The notes beneath the pieces were generated by a model. It was given only the letters and a program-made list of their open reading frames with translations. It made no database searches and was not told the origin of the DNA. The position numbers and the translations under genes are program-made. Of a DNA stretch of 64,000 nt, positions 1-8,342 are shown one piece after another. The first letter of the stretch is position 1. Every line of letters begins with the position of its first letter. Source of the DNA: Candidatus Microbacterium colombiense (GTDB lineage: Bacteria; Actinomycetota; Actinomycetes; Actinomycetales; Microbacteriaceae); contig CP119308.1 of the NCBI GenBank assembly GCA_029203165.1, forward strand, positions 248,001 to 312,000, in the 5' to 3' direction.

Positions 1-1
1 C

Positions 2-79
2 GACGACCCTCGGCTCGAGGCGATGCCGATCGCCGAAGGCGCCGACCTCACCTGGGATGCCGACGAGCTGAACCGATGA
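2..79 (+). CDS. C-terminal end of an unidentified protein (partial)
   Basis: An open frame enters from the left edge and ends with TGA at 77-79, giving 25 codons that finish in acidic residues (ADELNR at the end). Its stop overlaps the ATG of the next gene in an ATGA junction, the usual sign of translational coupling, so it is probably the upstream gene of the same operon. Too little is present to name a family. LemA-like proteins often precede this kind of membrane protein, but nothing visible here proves that. Confidence 0.55.
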   Translation, partial: DDPRLEAMPIAEGADLTWDADELNR

Positions 80-1158
80 CGACGCCGCCGACCTTCGACT
101 CACGCCCCCTGACCGACCCCGTCGATCCGGCCGCAGTGCGGGCGTTCACGGCGGAGTTGCGCTCCCGCGGCACACGCACGGCCTCCGCCGGCACGGTGAT
201 GGGGATCATCATCGCTGTGGTCGTCGCGCTCATCCTCATCCCGACGAGCCTGTCGCTGATCTTCAGCCTGGCCGCGATGTCGGACGCACCGGGAGCGGAG
301 GCGATTCCGCTGATCCTGATCGCCCTGGTGCTCACCGCCACCGGGTTGCTCATCTGGATGGGCGTTCGCAACGGCCGCGAGCGCCGGTACCGGCTCAGCC
401 GCTTCGCGCAGGTGAACGGCATGAGCTACGAGGCCAGGCTCCCGGATCCTCCGCTGCCGGGCATGATCTTCAGCCTCGGACGATCGCGCCTCGCGACCGA
501 TCTCGTGCGCGGGTCACGGCCTCGGTTCGTCGAGTTCGGCAACTACCAGTACACGGTGCAGTCGGGGAAGAACTCGACGACATACCGCTGGGGCTACGTG
601 GCCGTGAAGCTCGACGTGCCCCTGCCGAACATCGTGCTCGACGCGAAGGGCAACAACGGGTTCGGGTCGAATCTGCCCGCATCGTTCCAGAAGGAGCAGC
701 GTCTGTCGCTCGAGGGCGACTTCGACCAGCACTTCACCCTGTACTGCCCGGCGGGCTACGAACGCGACGCCCTCTATCTGTTCACGCCCGACATCATGGC
801 GCGTTTCATCGACAACGCGGCCCAGCTCGACGTCGAGATCGTCGACGACTGGCTGTTCCTCTACACGCAACGCAAGGTGTCCACCCTCGATCCTGCGACC
901 TGGGCCTGGCTCTTCGGCGCCGTCGGCGCGCTGCTCACGAAGTTCGACCAGTGGGCACGCTGGCGCGACGAGCGTCTGGAGTCGGATGCCGCGACGGGCG
1001 CCGTAGCCTTGCTCCCGTTCGCTCCCCCGGTCGGCCTGCTCACCCCGCCACCGGGGGTCGCGTCGCAGGGCCGACGCCTGAAGCGTCGGGGCCGATGGCT
1101 GCCGATCGTCATGATCGTGCTGTTCGGCATCGCCCTGGCCTGGATGCGCACGCGCTGA
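76..1158 (+). CDS. Membrane protein with cytosolic central domain (DUF3137-like), function unknown
   Basis: A 360-residue protein. Two hydrophobic segments lie near the N-terminus (about residues 41-68 and 76-96), a soluble domain of about 240 residues follows, and a last membrane segment (about 342-357) is capped by arginines. The soluble part contains a GNYQYTVQSGKNSTTYRWGYVAVKL-type beta-rich stretch (about residues 156-178), as in DUF3137-type proteins that often follow LemA genes; that assignment is from memory and tentative. It overlaps the preceding partial gene by 4 bp. No catalytic motif is evident, so the function is unknown. Start choice: the ATG in the ATGA overlap. Confidence 0.8.
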   Translation: MTTPPTFDSRPLTDPVDPAAVRAFTAELRSRGTRTASAGTVMGIIIAVVVALILIPTSLSLIFSLAAMSDAPGAEAIPLILIALVLTATGLLIWMGVRNGRERRYRLSRFAQVNGMSYEARLPDPPLPGMIFSLGRSRLATDLVRGSRPRFVEFGNYQYTVQSGKNSTTYRWGYVAVKLDVPLPNIVLDAKGNNGFGSNLPASFQKEQRLSLEGDFDQHFTLYCPAGYERDALYLFTPDIMARFIDNAAQLDVEIVDDWLFLYTQRKVSTLDPATWAWLFGAVGALLTKFDQWARWRDERLESDAATGAVALLPFAPPVGLLTPPPGVASQGRRLKRRGRWLPIVMIVLFGIALAWMRTR

Positions 1159-1187
1159 GACCGACACGGCCGACCGCGCCGATTGTG

Positions 1188-1224
1188 GGGGTGGGTGCTT
1201 TTCTGGGGATCAGCGACCCACCCC
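1188..1224 (+). terminator. Stem-loop after the membrane-protein gene
   Basis: A perfect 9-bp stem (GGGGTGGGT at 1188-1196 with ACCCACCCC at 1216-1224) lies 30 bp after the stop codon. No T-run follows, so it is a plausible but not canonical intrinsic terminator. Confidence 0.5.
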
Positions 1225-1709
1225 ATCCCCCCTCGGGATCAGAGGTGGATGTGACTCCCCCTCCGCATGGCGGCTGAGCCGCCGCGCCCGCGGTCAGCTG
1301 GGGACTGACGCTACTCGGCGCATACCGGAATGGTATACCGGATGGGGTTGCAAGCCGTTGCGCCTATTCAGCTGCATGATCCCGTTCCGGTCGCGGAGGT
1401 AGGCGATCGAGCCGGCGTAGGAGCATCCCGCCCGGATCGGCCTACGCAGGCGGATGCGCCTACCTACGGTTCACGTCGAGGCGACGCGAGCTCGAACGAC
1501 GCGAGCTCCGCGTCGGCCCGACGGAGTCCTGATCGCCGTCCCCTAGTGCTGGGGAACGTCGCCGGAACTCGCTGCATCCGACTCATGACCGACCGAGACT
1601 GAGTTCCTTGGGTTGACAACCATTCGGGCGCGACCGTCGCGCTCCGAGTCCCATCTAGAGAGAGACGTGCCTCACACAGAGAGAGCGTCTATTGGATAAG
1701 GAGTTCGAA
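1225..1709. other. Non-coding upstream region of the putative RiPP locus
   Basis: About 485 bases without a convincing gene. It contains two direct copies of ATACCGGA (1322-1329 and 1335-1342; the second lies within GGTATACCGGA at 1332-1342), two tandem copies of CGACGCGAGCTC (1482-1493 and 1497-1508), and a TTGACA hexamer (1613-1618) with no good -10 at normal spacing. An AGAGAGA-rich stretch (about 1657-1686) precedes the small peptide gene. A 90-codon open frame (1330-1602) has no ribosome binding site or recognisable sequence and is not called. Confidence 0.5.
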
Positions 1710-1769
1710 ATGATCAAGTCTCGCGTCCTGAGTTCGAAGCCGAACCGCGTCTTCGCCGGCCGTCAGTAG
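1710..1769 (+). CDS. 19-residue putative RiPP precursor peptide
   Basis: ATG at 1710 is preceded by an excellent ribosome binding site (TAAGGAG, 1697-1703; 6-nt spacing). It encodes MIKSRVLSSKPNRVFAGRQ and stops at TAG 1767-1769. The peptide is basic, has three serines, and has no Cys or Thr. It lies just upstream of a YcaO-family gene with a strong hairpin between them, the usual arrangement for a highly expressed precursor followed by its modifying enzyme. Reading through the amber stop would add eight codons (KQSYGPTK) before a second in-frame TAG at 1794-1796, so the true product could be longer if the first stop is a mutation or is suppressed. Seen: the ORF, RBS, hairpin and context. Inferred: the precursor role. 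No family is recognised. Confidence 0.6.
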   Translation: MIKSRVLSSKPNRVFAGRQ

Positions 1770-1807
1770 AAGCAGAGCTACGGCCCCACGAAGTAGTCAC
1801 GCAAGAC

Positions 1808-1839
1808 GAGGGGACGGACGCATTCGTGTCCGTCCCCTC
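1808..1839 (+). terminator. Intercistronic hairpin between precursor peptide and YcaO genes
   Basis: A perfect 12-bp stem (1808-1819 with 1828-1839; core GGGGACGGAC/GTCCGTCCCC) with an 8-nt loop. No T-run follows. In many RiPP operons such an element partly stops transcription or protects the 3' end so that precursor mRNA exceeds enzyme mRNA; that role here is inferred. The hairpin contains the GTG at 1826, which argues against that codon as the YcaO start. Confidence 0.75.
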
Positions 1840-1867
1840 CCATGCACATAGCCAAAAGGAGGCAGGG

Positions 1868-3353
1868 ATGAAAGAAGAGCTGTACGGCGCCTACCGAGCG
1901 ATCTGCGATGAGCTCGGTGTGGCGGCCGTGGCGAGGTCCCGGTTCAGAGTCGCTGCAGACTCGGCGCCCACTGACGCAAAGGTAAGGCGGCTAGGAGCGA
2001 GAGTTCACACTTGGGCGCTTGTCCGCCAAGATCAACGCGACGGATGCGATCGCTGCGTGGCCTCGATCGCCGACTTCATCGACCACTTCTACCGCGGCGA
2101 TGAGAACTCCGTCTTCTCTGACTTCAGCGCCTCGATCCTGATCATCAGCCTCCACCGCATCCACGATCTATCAATCGCCCTTACGAACGCCTACGGTGCT
2201 CAGAACTGGTCATGTGTCGTCGCGGCGTCGGACTGCTCCAAGTGCGCAGGATCGCGCCAGTCCGTTACCCCGCCCGCGTTGCGGACAATCTCGCGAAAAG
2301 CCAACGAAGTGGAGTCACCAATTGCGGACACGGGCGGGCAACGCTCAGTCAGCGCCGAGGCCTTCGTTCGCCGAAATCGCTGGGCGTTCGGCTTTGCTTC
2401 GGTGGTGGGCAACCCTGTCCCTGTTCCAGAAGCGACGTCCGTGTCGCTCGTCAATGCCCCGATCCGCACAAGCGCCGATGTCCAGCACTGCGAGATCGCG
2501 GGCGGCAAGGGGTTCAGCCCGGAACAGGCGCTCGCCAGTTGCTTGGGGGAGGCATTCGAGCGCTACGCCCTGGCGACCGCGGATCGACGTCAGGTCGTGG
2601 TGGGCACGTCAAGTGCGATCGATGGAGCGATCAACACGGGGGCCGTCTTTGGCTTCCCGGTGGTTGATCAGCATCCTTCGATTGTGCCGTTGACAAACGA
2701 CACCGTCCTTGAGTGGATGGATGCCATAGATCTCCACACCACTCAAGCAGTTCAGATTCCCGCGAACCTTGCACTGTGCCCGTACTTGAGTGACCCCTAC
2801 TCAACGATCGTCGCCGGAAGCACGAACGGCGCAGCTTCCGGAGCTACGGCTGAGGATGCTCGAACGCAGGCGCTTCGCGAGATCGTGGAGCGCGATGCCT
2901 TCTGGTACTACGCAAGGACCGGCGCTACACCGGTCCACATCAAGCTCTCGACGCTGCCGCCGGACATGACAGAAGCGATGCGTTGCTATACCGGAACCTT
3001 CACGGTCACATTGCTCCCGAATCCACCTATGGTTCAGCGGGCAAGCCATCCAGGCGATGCCGAACCTCTTCACCGCCGGGGAAAGCACGCAAAGCCTCGA
3101 ACGTGCGCGAGAACTCTTCGTGGAGACCCAGTCAGTGGACGACCTCATCGATTCCGCAGCTCGGCAGGGGCTGGCTGCATATGAGTTCCCGCTGGTCAAC
3201 GAACCCGGGTTCGCCGTATCCAAGGTTCTGATGAGCGGCGCAAGCGTGAGCGATGCGACCTACTTCGAAGCCTGCCACCGATTCACGGAGTTTGCCGCGT
3301 TTCTGAGCCACCCCGAGCCGCGCATTCAGTACCGCGGTTCACTGTTCATGTAG
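1868..3353 (+). pseudogene. YcaO-domain protein, frameshifted (putative peptide cyclodehydratase or thioamidation-type enzyme)
   Basis: YcaO enzymes use ATP to activate peptide-backbone amides, forming azolines, amidines or thioamides. The ATG at 1868 has a strong RBS (AAGGAGG, 1856-1862). The N-terminal ~150 residues carry two CxxC pairs (Cys60/63 and Cys123/126), as in the zinc-binding parts of cyclodehydratase partner domains. The YcaO core shows GKG (214-216), an EAFERYA helix (228-234), GSTNGAASG (317-325) and EIVERDAF (338-345). The frame is good to about base 3015 (VTLLPNP). After that the family-like sequence continues in another frame (QAMPNLFTAGES from about 3045) to TAG at 3351-3353. 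The glycine-rich segment expected between them looks shortened, so there may be an internal deletion as well as the frame change. As written, translation ends in unrelated sequence at 3184. Base composition is lower in GC than the flanks, suggesting transfer. Either a real pseudogene or a sequence error. Confidence 0.75.
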
Positions 3354-3367
3354 AGAGTGGATCGACC

Positions 3368-4507
3368 TTGAAACGTGCATACGCGTTCATAATGCTGAGT
3401 GCCGCCGGTGTGGCCTGCTTCGCATCCGTCGACGTGATCTACTTTCAGGCAGTCGGCTACTCGTTGGCATTCGTTGGAGTCATGACTGCCGTTTTCAATA
3501 TCGCAGTGACGGCTGCTGAGCTTCCGTTCGCAATCCTGTTCGATAGGTACTCGAACAAGTTGGCGTTGCAGCTCGGGAATCTCCTCCGAATAGTCGCATT
3601 CGTGTTGTTCTTCTTGAACCTGAACGAGCCGACCCTCCTGCTGGCACAGGTGACCGCAGGCGTTGCCGTTGCCGCAATGAGCGGAACCTCAAACGCGCTG
3701 GTCGTAAACGAGATTCAGGCAATAGACGCCAATAGGATCGCCGCAGCATTTGGTCGAATATCGTATCTCGCCGCCTCAGCAGGGATCTTGGGTGGTGCAA
3801 TCGGGATCTCGTTCTTCGCCGTGTGGCCTCAGGGAATCTGGGTTGCTGCCATCGCGTTCTTCGTCGCCGCTGGAGTTGCGATCGCCACATTCCGGGACAC
3901 GAAGGCCGATATCGTGAAGATCCCGCTCCGCTCGTTCCTTGGTCAGGCGCTGGGAACTGCACGAACACCGCATGCGTGGCTCCTCGTCGTTACCAACGCG
4001 GCCGCTGTGGCACCATTCTTGCTTTGGCAGATCAAGTTCGATCAGGTGTCTCTGGTCTTCCTTGCGTTCGGCTACATCGGTTTGAACGCGGCGAACATCT
4101 TCGGCCCACTGATACTCCGAGTTCTCAAGGTTCGAGTGACGCATGTGGCTGCAGTCGCGGCGCTCAATGTGGTGGCGGCGATCATATTTGCGATTGCTGA
4201 CGGCGCGGTGTTCATCTGGGTGGCCTTCATTCTCCATGTTGCGCTCCATGGCGCCCTGCAAGTCCTCGTGTCAGGGTTGTTCCATGAGGGCATCCCGAAC
4301 AGCATCCGAGCAACAGCGGGCTCGATAGTCTCCATGGCCGACTCGCTGATCGTCGCAATGGTGGCTCCCGTGGTCGCGATCGTAGGCCAGAATTTCGGAA
4401 TCGGATGGGGAGTTACGGCCTCGGCAATGCTCTACCTGGCTGTGCTCGTCGGGGGCCTGCACCGCGGGGTCAGGGTGGAAGCCGAAGAAGTGGGAGAGGG
4501 AGTCTGA
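3368..4507 (+). CDS. MFS transporter, likely exporter or immunity protein of the YcaO locus
   Basis: A 379-residue, strongly hydrophobic protein with about 12 membrane segments. The FDRYSNK loop after helix 2 (about residues 58-64) matches the major facilitator signature position. It follows the YcaO gene by 14 bp and precedes the DUF2087 gene by 1 bp, so the three are probably cotranscribed. The start is TTG at 3368 with a weak upstream GAGAGTGG; an in-frame ATG nine codons in (3392) is an alternative. GC content is lower than the chromosome average, matching the YcaO gene. By context it would export the modified peptide or protect the producer; a substrate cannot be read from sequence. Confidence 0.85.
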   Translation: MKRAYAFIMLSAAGVACFASVDVIYFQAVGYSLAFVGVMTAVFNIAVTAAELPFAILFDRYSNKLALQLGNLLRIVAFVLFFLNLNEPTLLLAQVTAGVAVAAMSGTSNALVVNEIQAIDANRIAAAFGRISYLAASAGILGGAIGISFFAVWPQGIWVAAIAFFVAAGVAIATFRDTKADIVKIPLRSFLGQALGTARTPHAWLLVVTNAAAVAPFLLWQIKFDQVSLVFLAFGYIGLNAANIFGPLILRVLKVRVTHVAAVAALNVVAAIIFAIADGAVFIWVAFILHVALHGALQVLVSGLFHEGIPNSIRATAGSIVSMADSLIVAMVAPVVAIVGQNFGIGWGVTASAMLYLAVLVGGLHRGVRVEAEEVGEGV

Positions 4508-4508
4508 G

Positions 4509-5024
4509 ATGGAATCTTCGAACCAGTGGAGACCGCTGGTGGCGATTCTGGCGAACCCGGAGACGCGACGCATTGCAGCCGAGTTGATGCTCGGCGCCAC
4601 CCTCGAGTCCGCCACAGCGGGGCTCTCACCGTCGAAGCGCGTACGAGTGACGGAAGCACTCGTCCACGGCGGGCTCGTGAACGCCGCAACGCAGTCGTTC
4701 GAGCCCGACGTCTTTCGATCGGTTCTCGACGCGGTGGCCGTTCCCCGGCAGCAGGGAATCGAGCGGTTCCTCGACGGGACGCGCATCCGCCAGTACCCCG
4801 CGAATCTCGAAGAACGCGGGGAGCTTCTCGCCCTGGTGGCGCGCAGCGTGATCAGCGCCGACGACGTCCTCACCGAGCGGGAACTGAACGAACGGCTCCT
4901 GCCCTACTCCGAGGATGTCGCGGTCTTGCGCAGATACCTCGTGGATTACCAACTCGTCGAACGACGCTCAGACGGAAGCGAGTATGCGCTCACCGGAAGC
5001 GGGCCGATCGCCGCCGCCGAGTGA
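4509..5024 (+). CDS. DUF2087 domain protein, possible regulator
   Basis: 171 residues. The C-terminal half (about 85-165) fits DUF2087: R-x-YP near residue 95, an ER-x-ELL stretch, a TERELNERLLPY segment and a closing LRRYLVDYQLVERRSDGSEY. The N-terminal half is helical and resembles a winged-helix fold. DUF2087 occurs in proteins suspected to be transcriptional regulators. The gene starts 1 bp after the MFS stop with GGGAGAGGG as RBS, so it is coupled to the YcaO locus, yet its base composition looks native. It may be an old resident gene downstream of an insertion rather than part of the peptide pathway. Confidence 0.75.
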   Translation: MESSNQWRPLVAILANPETRRIAAELMLGATLESATAGLSPSKRVRVTEALVHGGLVNAATQSFEPDVFRSVLDAVAVPRQQGIERFLDGTRIRQYPANLEERGELLALVARSVISADDVLTERELNERLLPYSEDVAVLRRYLVDYQLVERRSDGSEYALTGSGPIAAAE

Positions 5025-5107
5025 GCGGACGCGGCGCTCTCGTCTCGCGTTACCCAGAGTGACGAGACCGGGCCCACCCCGTTCTGCATGCCCGAGAATG
5101 GAAGGTG

Positions 5108-5803
5108 ATGTCTGAACGCGAAGCACACACCCTCTGGCAGGCCGATCGCCGCGCCGCCGTCACCTCGGCGACGGGCAACCTCGCCCTGACCGAGACCCGC
5201 TGGACCGGTGAGCGCCCCGATCTGGACGCCGAGCGTCATGCCGCGGCGGCCTCGGTGCAGGTGACGCCGATCGAGCGCAAGAACATCGAGACCGGCGGTT
5301 CCGAGCACGGTCTGCGCGTGTGGGACGCGGATGCTCCGGCGATCCGTTCCTTCGAACGCATCGACACCTACGACTACGACCCCGCCTGGGTGCTCGAGGG
5401 TCGCTTCACCCCGGTCGCCGGAAACCGCACCGTGCCGTTCGAGCACATCCGCGACAACGGCGGCACGCGCGAGCTCGTCGTTCCCGGCGACATCCACCTC
5501 GAGCTCGACGGCCGCGAGTACACGCTCGCCGCGTTCGACGACGGCGGCACACTGCTGCTCGTGTTCGGCGATGAGACGAACGGCTCCGAGACCTACGGGT
5601 CGGGACGATTCCTTTTCGTCGAACTGCGTGACGACGAGGGCACGGTCGTGCTCGACTTCAACCGCGCGTTCGTGCCGCCGTGCGGCTTCTCCGCGCAGTA
5701 CAACTGCCCGCTCCCGCCGGCATCCAACCGCTTCCCCCTGCCGATCCGAGCAGGCGAGAAGAACGTCGTGTTCCGCGACGGCTTCGACATCTACGCGGCC
5801 TGA
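5108..5803 (+). CDS. DUF1684 domain protein
   Basis: 231 residues. The C-terminal half carries the DUF1684 hallmarks: GRFLFVEL, VLDFNRAFVPPCGFSAQYNC and CPLPPASNRFPLPI around residues 165-215. The family is conserved but of unknown biochemical role. Two adjacent starts exist (GTG 5105, ATG 5108); the ATG is chosen, with GGAAGG just upstream at short spacing. It lies 28 bp before the peptide-transporter binding-protein gene, so may be the first gene of that operon, though the link may be only positional. Confidence 0.8.
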   Translation: MSEREAHTLWQADRRAAVTSATGNLALTETRWTGERPDLDAERHAAAASVQVTPIERKNIETGGSEHGLRVWDADAPAIRSFERIDTYDYDPAWVLEGRFTPVAGNRTVPFEHIRDNGGTRELVVPGDIHLELDGREYTLAAFDDGGTLLLVFGDETNGSETYGSGRFLFVELRDDEGTVVLDFNRAFVPPCGFSAQYNCPLPPASNRFPLPIRAGEKNVVFRDGFDIYAA

Positions 5804-5831
5804 CGCCGCACACTCTCACCCTGGAGTACCC

Positions 5832-7328
5832 ATGAGAAGAACACGCCTTCTGGGCGCCATCGGCGCTGTCTCGACCCTCGCCCTCGTGGCCGGTTGCGCG
5901 TCGGGCGCCGCCGATGCCACCGCGCACGCGAAGACGCCACGATCTTCATCGGGTCGCTCTACGAGCCGACCAACCTCAGCAACACGCAGGGCGGCGGACA
6001 GGGCGTGACCGAGGCGCTCACCGGCAACGTCTACGAGGGCCTCTACCGCCTGACCGACGACGGCGCGGTCGAGCCGCTGCTCGCCGAAGACGCTCAGGTG
6101 TCGCGACGACGGCCTCACCTACACGATCACCCTCCGCGACGACGTCACCTTCCACTCCGGCGACCCGCTCACCTCCGCCGACGTGAAGTCGAGCGTCGAG
6201 GCCGTCACCGCGGAGGACTCCGTGTCGGCGCGCAAGTCGAGCTTCGGCGTGATCTCCGACATCGCGACGCCCGACGACACCACGGTCGTCTTCACCCTCT
6301 CGCAGCGGTCGATCTCGTTCCTGTACAACCTCAGCTACGTCTGGATCGTCAACGACGAGGCCGGCGACATCACATCCTCGGAAGACGGCACCGGCCCGTA
6401 CACGCTTGACGAGTGGAAGAAGGGCTCGACCCTCACGCTCGACCGCTGGGACGACTACTGGGGTGAGCCCGCCAAGAACGGTGAGGTCGTCTACACGTAC
6501 TTCACCGACGCGACCGCCGAGAACAACGCCCTGCTGACGGGCGAGATCGACGTCATCACGAGCGTGCAGAGCCCCGACTCGCTCGCCCAGTTCGACACCG
6601 ACGACTACGTCGTGAGCGAGGGCACCTCCACGACGAAGGAGCTGCTCGCGTTCAACGACCGCGTCGCCCCGTTCGACAACACCCTCGTGCGCAAGGCCGT
6701 GTACTCGGCGATCGACACGAAGAAGCTGCTCGAGTCGATCTGGGGCGATTACGGCACGCTCATCGGATCGATGGTCCCCCCGACCGACCCCTGGTACGAA
6801 GACCTCACGAAGGTGAACCCCTACGACGTCGATCTGGCGAAGGATCTGCTCGCGCAGGCCGGCTACGCCGACGGCTTCACGTTCACGCTCGACACCCCGA
6901 GCTACGACCCGCATCCCGCCGTGGCGGAGTTCCTGCAGTCGCAGCTGGCCGAGGTCGGCATCACCGTCGAGATCAACACGATCAGCGCCGACGAGTGGTA
7001 CACGAAGGTGTTCAAGGAGCAGGACTTCGAGGCCACCCTCCAGGAGCACGTGAACGATCGCGACGTGGTCTGGTACGGCAACCCCGACTTCTACTGGGGC
7101 TACAACGACGCCGACGTGCAGAAGTGGGTCTCGGAGGCCGAGCAGGCTCCCACGACCGACGAACAGACGGCGCTTCTGAAGCAGGTCAACGAGAAGATCG
7201 CGGAGGATGCCGCGAGCGTATGGTTGTACCTGTACCCGCAGATCGTGGTCGCCTCGAGCGACCTCAGCGGGTACCCGGTCAACGGCCTGAACTCCCAGTT
7301 CTTCGCCTACGACATCGTCAAGTCCTGA
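5832..7328 (+). pseudogene. Peptide/nickel-type ABC substrate-binding lipoprotein, interrupted by two single-base indels
   Basis: Would be an SBP family 5 lipoprotein feeding the four transporter genes downstream. The ATG at 5832 opens a lipoprotein signal with lipobox LVAGC. The frame is wrong from about base 5933: a missing base (AAG-AC where AAGGAC would give Lys-Asp) puts the conserved GNVYEGLYRL segment in another frame. At about 6104 one extra base (TCGC-GACGAC) restores the original frame, which then runs LTYTITLRDDVTFHSGDPL to the TGA at 7326-7328. Read literally, the product stops at 6008. Both lesions are single bases and the protein is otherwise intact, so either a recent pseudogene or consensus errors. 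The remainder has normal family length (about 500 residues). Confidence 0.8.
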
Positions 7329-7333
7329 CGCGC

Positions 7334-7364
7334 GAGGGGGATGCCGCGCGTCGGCATCCCCCTC
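7334..7364 (+). terminator. Hairpin between binding-protein and permease genes
   Basis: A perfect 13-bp stem (7334-7346 with 7352-7364; GAGGGGGATGCCG/CGGCATCCCCCTC) and a 5-nt loop. Such hairpins after a binding-protein gene usually raise its mRNA level relative to the permeases. An ATG inside the stem (7341) is therefore not favoured as the permease start. Confidence 0.75.
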
Positions 7365-7379
7365 GTCATCCTGAACCTC

Positions 7380-8342
7380 ATGCTCGCCTACCTGCTGCGT
7401 CGTCTCGCGTTCCTCGCGGTGTCGCTCGTCGTCGCCATGATCGCGATCTTCGTGCTGCTGCGCCTGCTGCCCGGCGACCCCGCGAACGCCCTGCTGTCGG
7501 TCAACGCGACGCCCGAGCAGATCGCCGCCGCCCGCGCACAGGTCGGCTCCGATCAGCCGCTCCTGCAGCAGTTCACGACCTGGGTCGCGCAGCTGCTGCG
7601 CCTCGACCTCGGTGAGTCGTTCCTCAGCTCCCGCCCGGTCGGCCCCGATATCGCCGACCGTCTCGCCGTGACCCTCCCGCTCACGCTGATCGCCTTCGGG
7701 GTCGCCCTCCTCGTCTCGCTCATCATCGGCATCACCGCCGCGGTCAAGGCGGACCGCTGGTACGGCATCGCGTTGTCGGGCTTCGCGCAGCTCGGCGTCG
7801 CCGTGCCGGTGTTCTGGGTGGGCGTCGTGCTCGTCTGGATCTTCGCCCTCGCCCTCGGCCTGCTGCCCTCCGGCGGGTTCCCCCGCGACGACTGGGAGGA
7901 TCCGGCCGATGCCCTGCGCTCCCTCGCCCTCCCTGTGATCACGATCGTGATCGTCATGAGCGCGTCGCTCAGCCGCTACGTGCGGTCCGCGACGCTCGAC
8001 GTGATCGGCAGCGACTACCTGCGCACCGCCCGCGCCGGCGGATCGAGCACGCCGGAGGCACTGCTGCGTCACGGGCTGCGCAACGGTGCAGTGCCGGTCG
8101 TCGCGATCCTCGGCATCGAGCTGTCGACGACCCTGCTGGGCGCGGTCGTGGTCGAGAGCGTCTTCACCCTTCCGGGACTCGGCAGCCTGCTGCTCTCCGC
8201 CATCGAACAGCATGACTTCCAGGTCATCCAGGGCGTGCTCGTGGTGAGCACGCTGTTCGTGCTGCTCGTCGGTTTCGCGGCCGACATCGTGCAGCGACTG
8301 ATCGATCCGCGCCTGCGCACGAGCGTCTCGGGGAACCGATGA
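7380..8342 (+). CDS. Peptide ABC transporter permease, DppB/OppB type
   Basis: 320 residues. Begins MLAYLLRRLAFLAVSL, typical of the DppB family N-terminal helix, followed by LLPGDPA, the periplasmic segment and five further membrane helices. The EAA-type cytoplasmic loop is seen around residues 205-230 (RTARAGGSS...ALLRHGLRNG). The ATG at 7380 is preferred over the one at 7341 because the latter sits in a hairpin; no strong RBS precedes either. The stop overlaps the next start (ATGA), showing an operon with the DppC-, DppD- and DppF-type genes. Confidence 0.9.
   Translation: MLAYLLRRLAFLAVSLVVAMIAIFVLLRLLPGDPANALLSVNATPEQIAAARAQVGSDQPLLQQFTTWVAQLLRLDLGESFLSSRPVGPDIADRLAVTLPLTLIAFGVALLVSLIIGITAAVKADRWYGIALSGFAQLGVAVPVFWVGVVLVWIFALALGLLPSGGFPRDDWEDPADALRSLALPVITIVIVMSASLSRYVRSATLDVIGSDYLRTARAGGSSTPEALLRHGLRNGAVPVVAILGIELSTTLLGAVVVESVFTLPGLGSLLLSAIEQHDFQVIQGVLVVSTLFVLLVGFAADIVQRLIDPRLRTSVSGNR

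Noticed and set aside
1330..1602. 90-codon open frame upstream of the precursor peptide
   Set aside because: No ribosome binding site, no recognisable sequence, and short direct repeats run through it.
1613..1618. TTGACA as a -35 element for the precursor gene
   Set aside because: No acceptable -10 hexamer lies 16-19 bp downstream, so no promoter is called.
6018..8213. Long minus-strand open frame (over 700 codons) opposite the peptide transporter genes
   Set aside because: Antisense shadow of the binding-protein and permease genes, with no recognisable domain or RBS.
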